Assembly (NCBI RefSeq): GCF_026239655.1
Contig: NZ_JAPIVO010000003.1
Location: 310,001-374,000, forward strand
Length of the DNA: 64,000 nucleotides
DNA from: Pedobacter sp. MR2016-24
GTDB lineage: Bacteria; Bacteroidota; Bacteroidia; Sphingobacteriales; Sphingobacteriaceae
Direction: 5' to 3'
Under the pieces are notes generated by a model. It searched no databases and was not told the origin of the DNA. It saw only the letters and a list, made by a program, of their open reading frames with translations. This document shows, one piece after another, positions 63,887 through 64,000 of this stretch (its first letter is position 1; each line of letters opens with the position of its first letter). The translations under genes were made by a program, and so were the position numbers.

Positions 63887-64000
63887 TCAGGGTTTCAACT
63901 CAAAATAACTCGTCATTTGATTAGGATCGCTTTTCTTGGGCAACTTTTTCGTTCCCCATTTTCCGATGCCGAACTGCTCATTCATAAATCGAGGCACCCA
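63887..64000 (-). CDS. C-terminal end of an unknown gene in the defence operon
   Basis: 37 codons and the stop TGA at 63889-63887, running off the window (WVPRFMNEQFGIGKWG... ending MTSYFELKP). Only 2 nt separate its stop from the ATPase start, so it is cotranscribed and may be a third component of the defence system. Too short to identify. Confidence 0.6.
   Translation of the reverse strand, partial: WVPRFMNEQFGIGKWGTKKLPKKSDPNQMTSYFELKP

Noticed and set aside
56017..64000. Insertion sequence or CRISPR array in the island
   Set aside because: No transposase, terminal inverted repeat pair or regularly spaced direct repeats were found on reading.

Overview
The window is a Bacteroidota chromosome segment, most likely Sphingobacteriaceae and Pedobacter-like. 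That rests on the Bacteroidota-type promoter boxes (TAnnTTTG, with TTG or TTTG about 20 bases upstream) before both tRNA-Lys genes and the SRP RNA, on weak Shine-Dalgarno sequences, and on typical family content (DUF3667, DUF4280, WG-repeat and TonB-receptor proteins). The species is an inference.

Layout. (1) 1-3652: a minus-strand stress operon of a MarR regulator, NADP-dependent oxidoreductase, YqhD-like alcohol/aldehyde reductase, DJ-1/Hsp31-like protein and a cut-off small gene. Two copies of a palindrome, likely MarR operators, control it. (2) 4072-6573: ECF sigma factor with a membrane protein and an HMA-like small protein, another membrane protein, tatA, and a secreted protein. (3) 6726-12467: a complete RND efflux operon. 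(4) 12593-30888: mostly housekeeping genes (msrA, EamA transporter, SDR, AraC regulator, LpxL-like acyltransferase, mqo, DoxX, YtxH, pirin, TonB receptor, PAP2, DsbA-like, FMN reductase, divergent galM and galK, TrmH-like methyltransferase) and one tRNA-Lys. (5) 31017-38806: gltD-gltB, a 0.9-kb gene-poor gap, the SRP RNA and a transaldolase-family gene. (6) 39071-49110: a type VI secretion cargo island of VgrG, a PAAR-like/Hint/nuclease toxin and a row of immunity-like genes, one of them frameshifted. (7) 49398-52961: ethanolamine permease and ethanolamine ammonia-lyase, with no microcompartment genes. (8) 53123-55813: GmhB-like phosphatase and OPT transporter.

(9) From 56017 to the window end: a second, identical tRNA-Lys followed by what looks like an integrated accessory island. 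It carries mobilization-type remnants, an excisionase-like HTH gene and a gene broken by an in-frame stop. A defence cluster follows, all on the minus strand. In transcription order this is: the end of an unknown gene, a PtuA-like AAA ATPase with an extra N-terminal domain, a PtuB-like HNH nuclease, a phosphoribosyltransferase/winged-helix protein, a hairpin-rich 197-nt gap, and a retron reverse transcriptase with intact NAXXH, YADD and VTG motifs.

The most notable item is that last cluster: a retron with a PRTase-type effector directly downstream of a Septu-like ATPase/HNH pair. The gap before the reverse transcriptase is the best place for the msr-msd RNA. Whether the two modules act together is open. 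A TAnnTTTG box just before the PRTase gene suggests that the retron can be transcribed alone.
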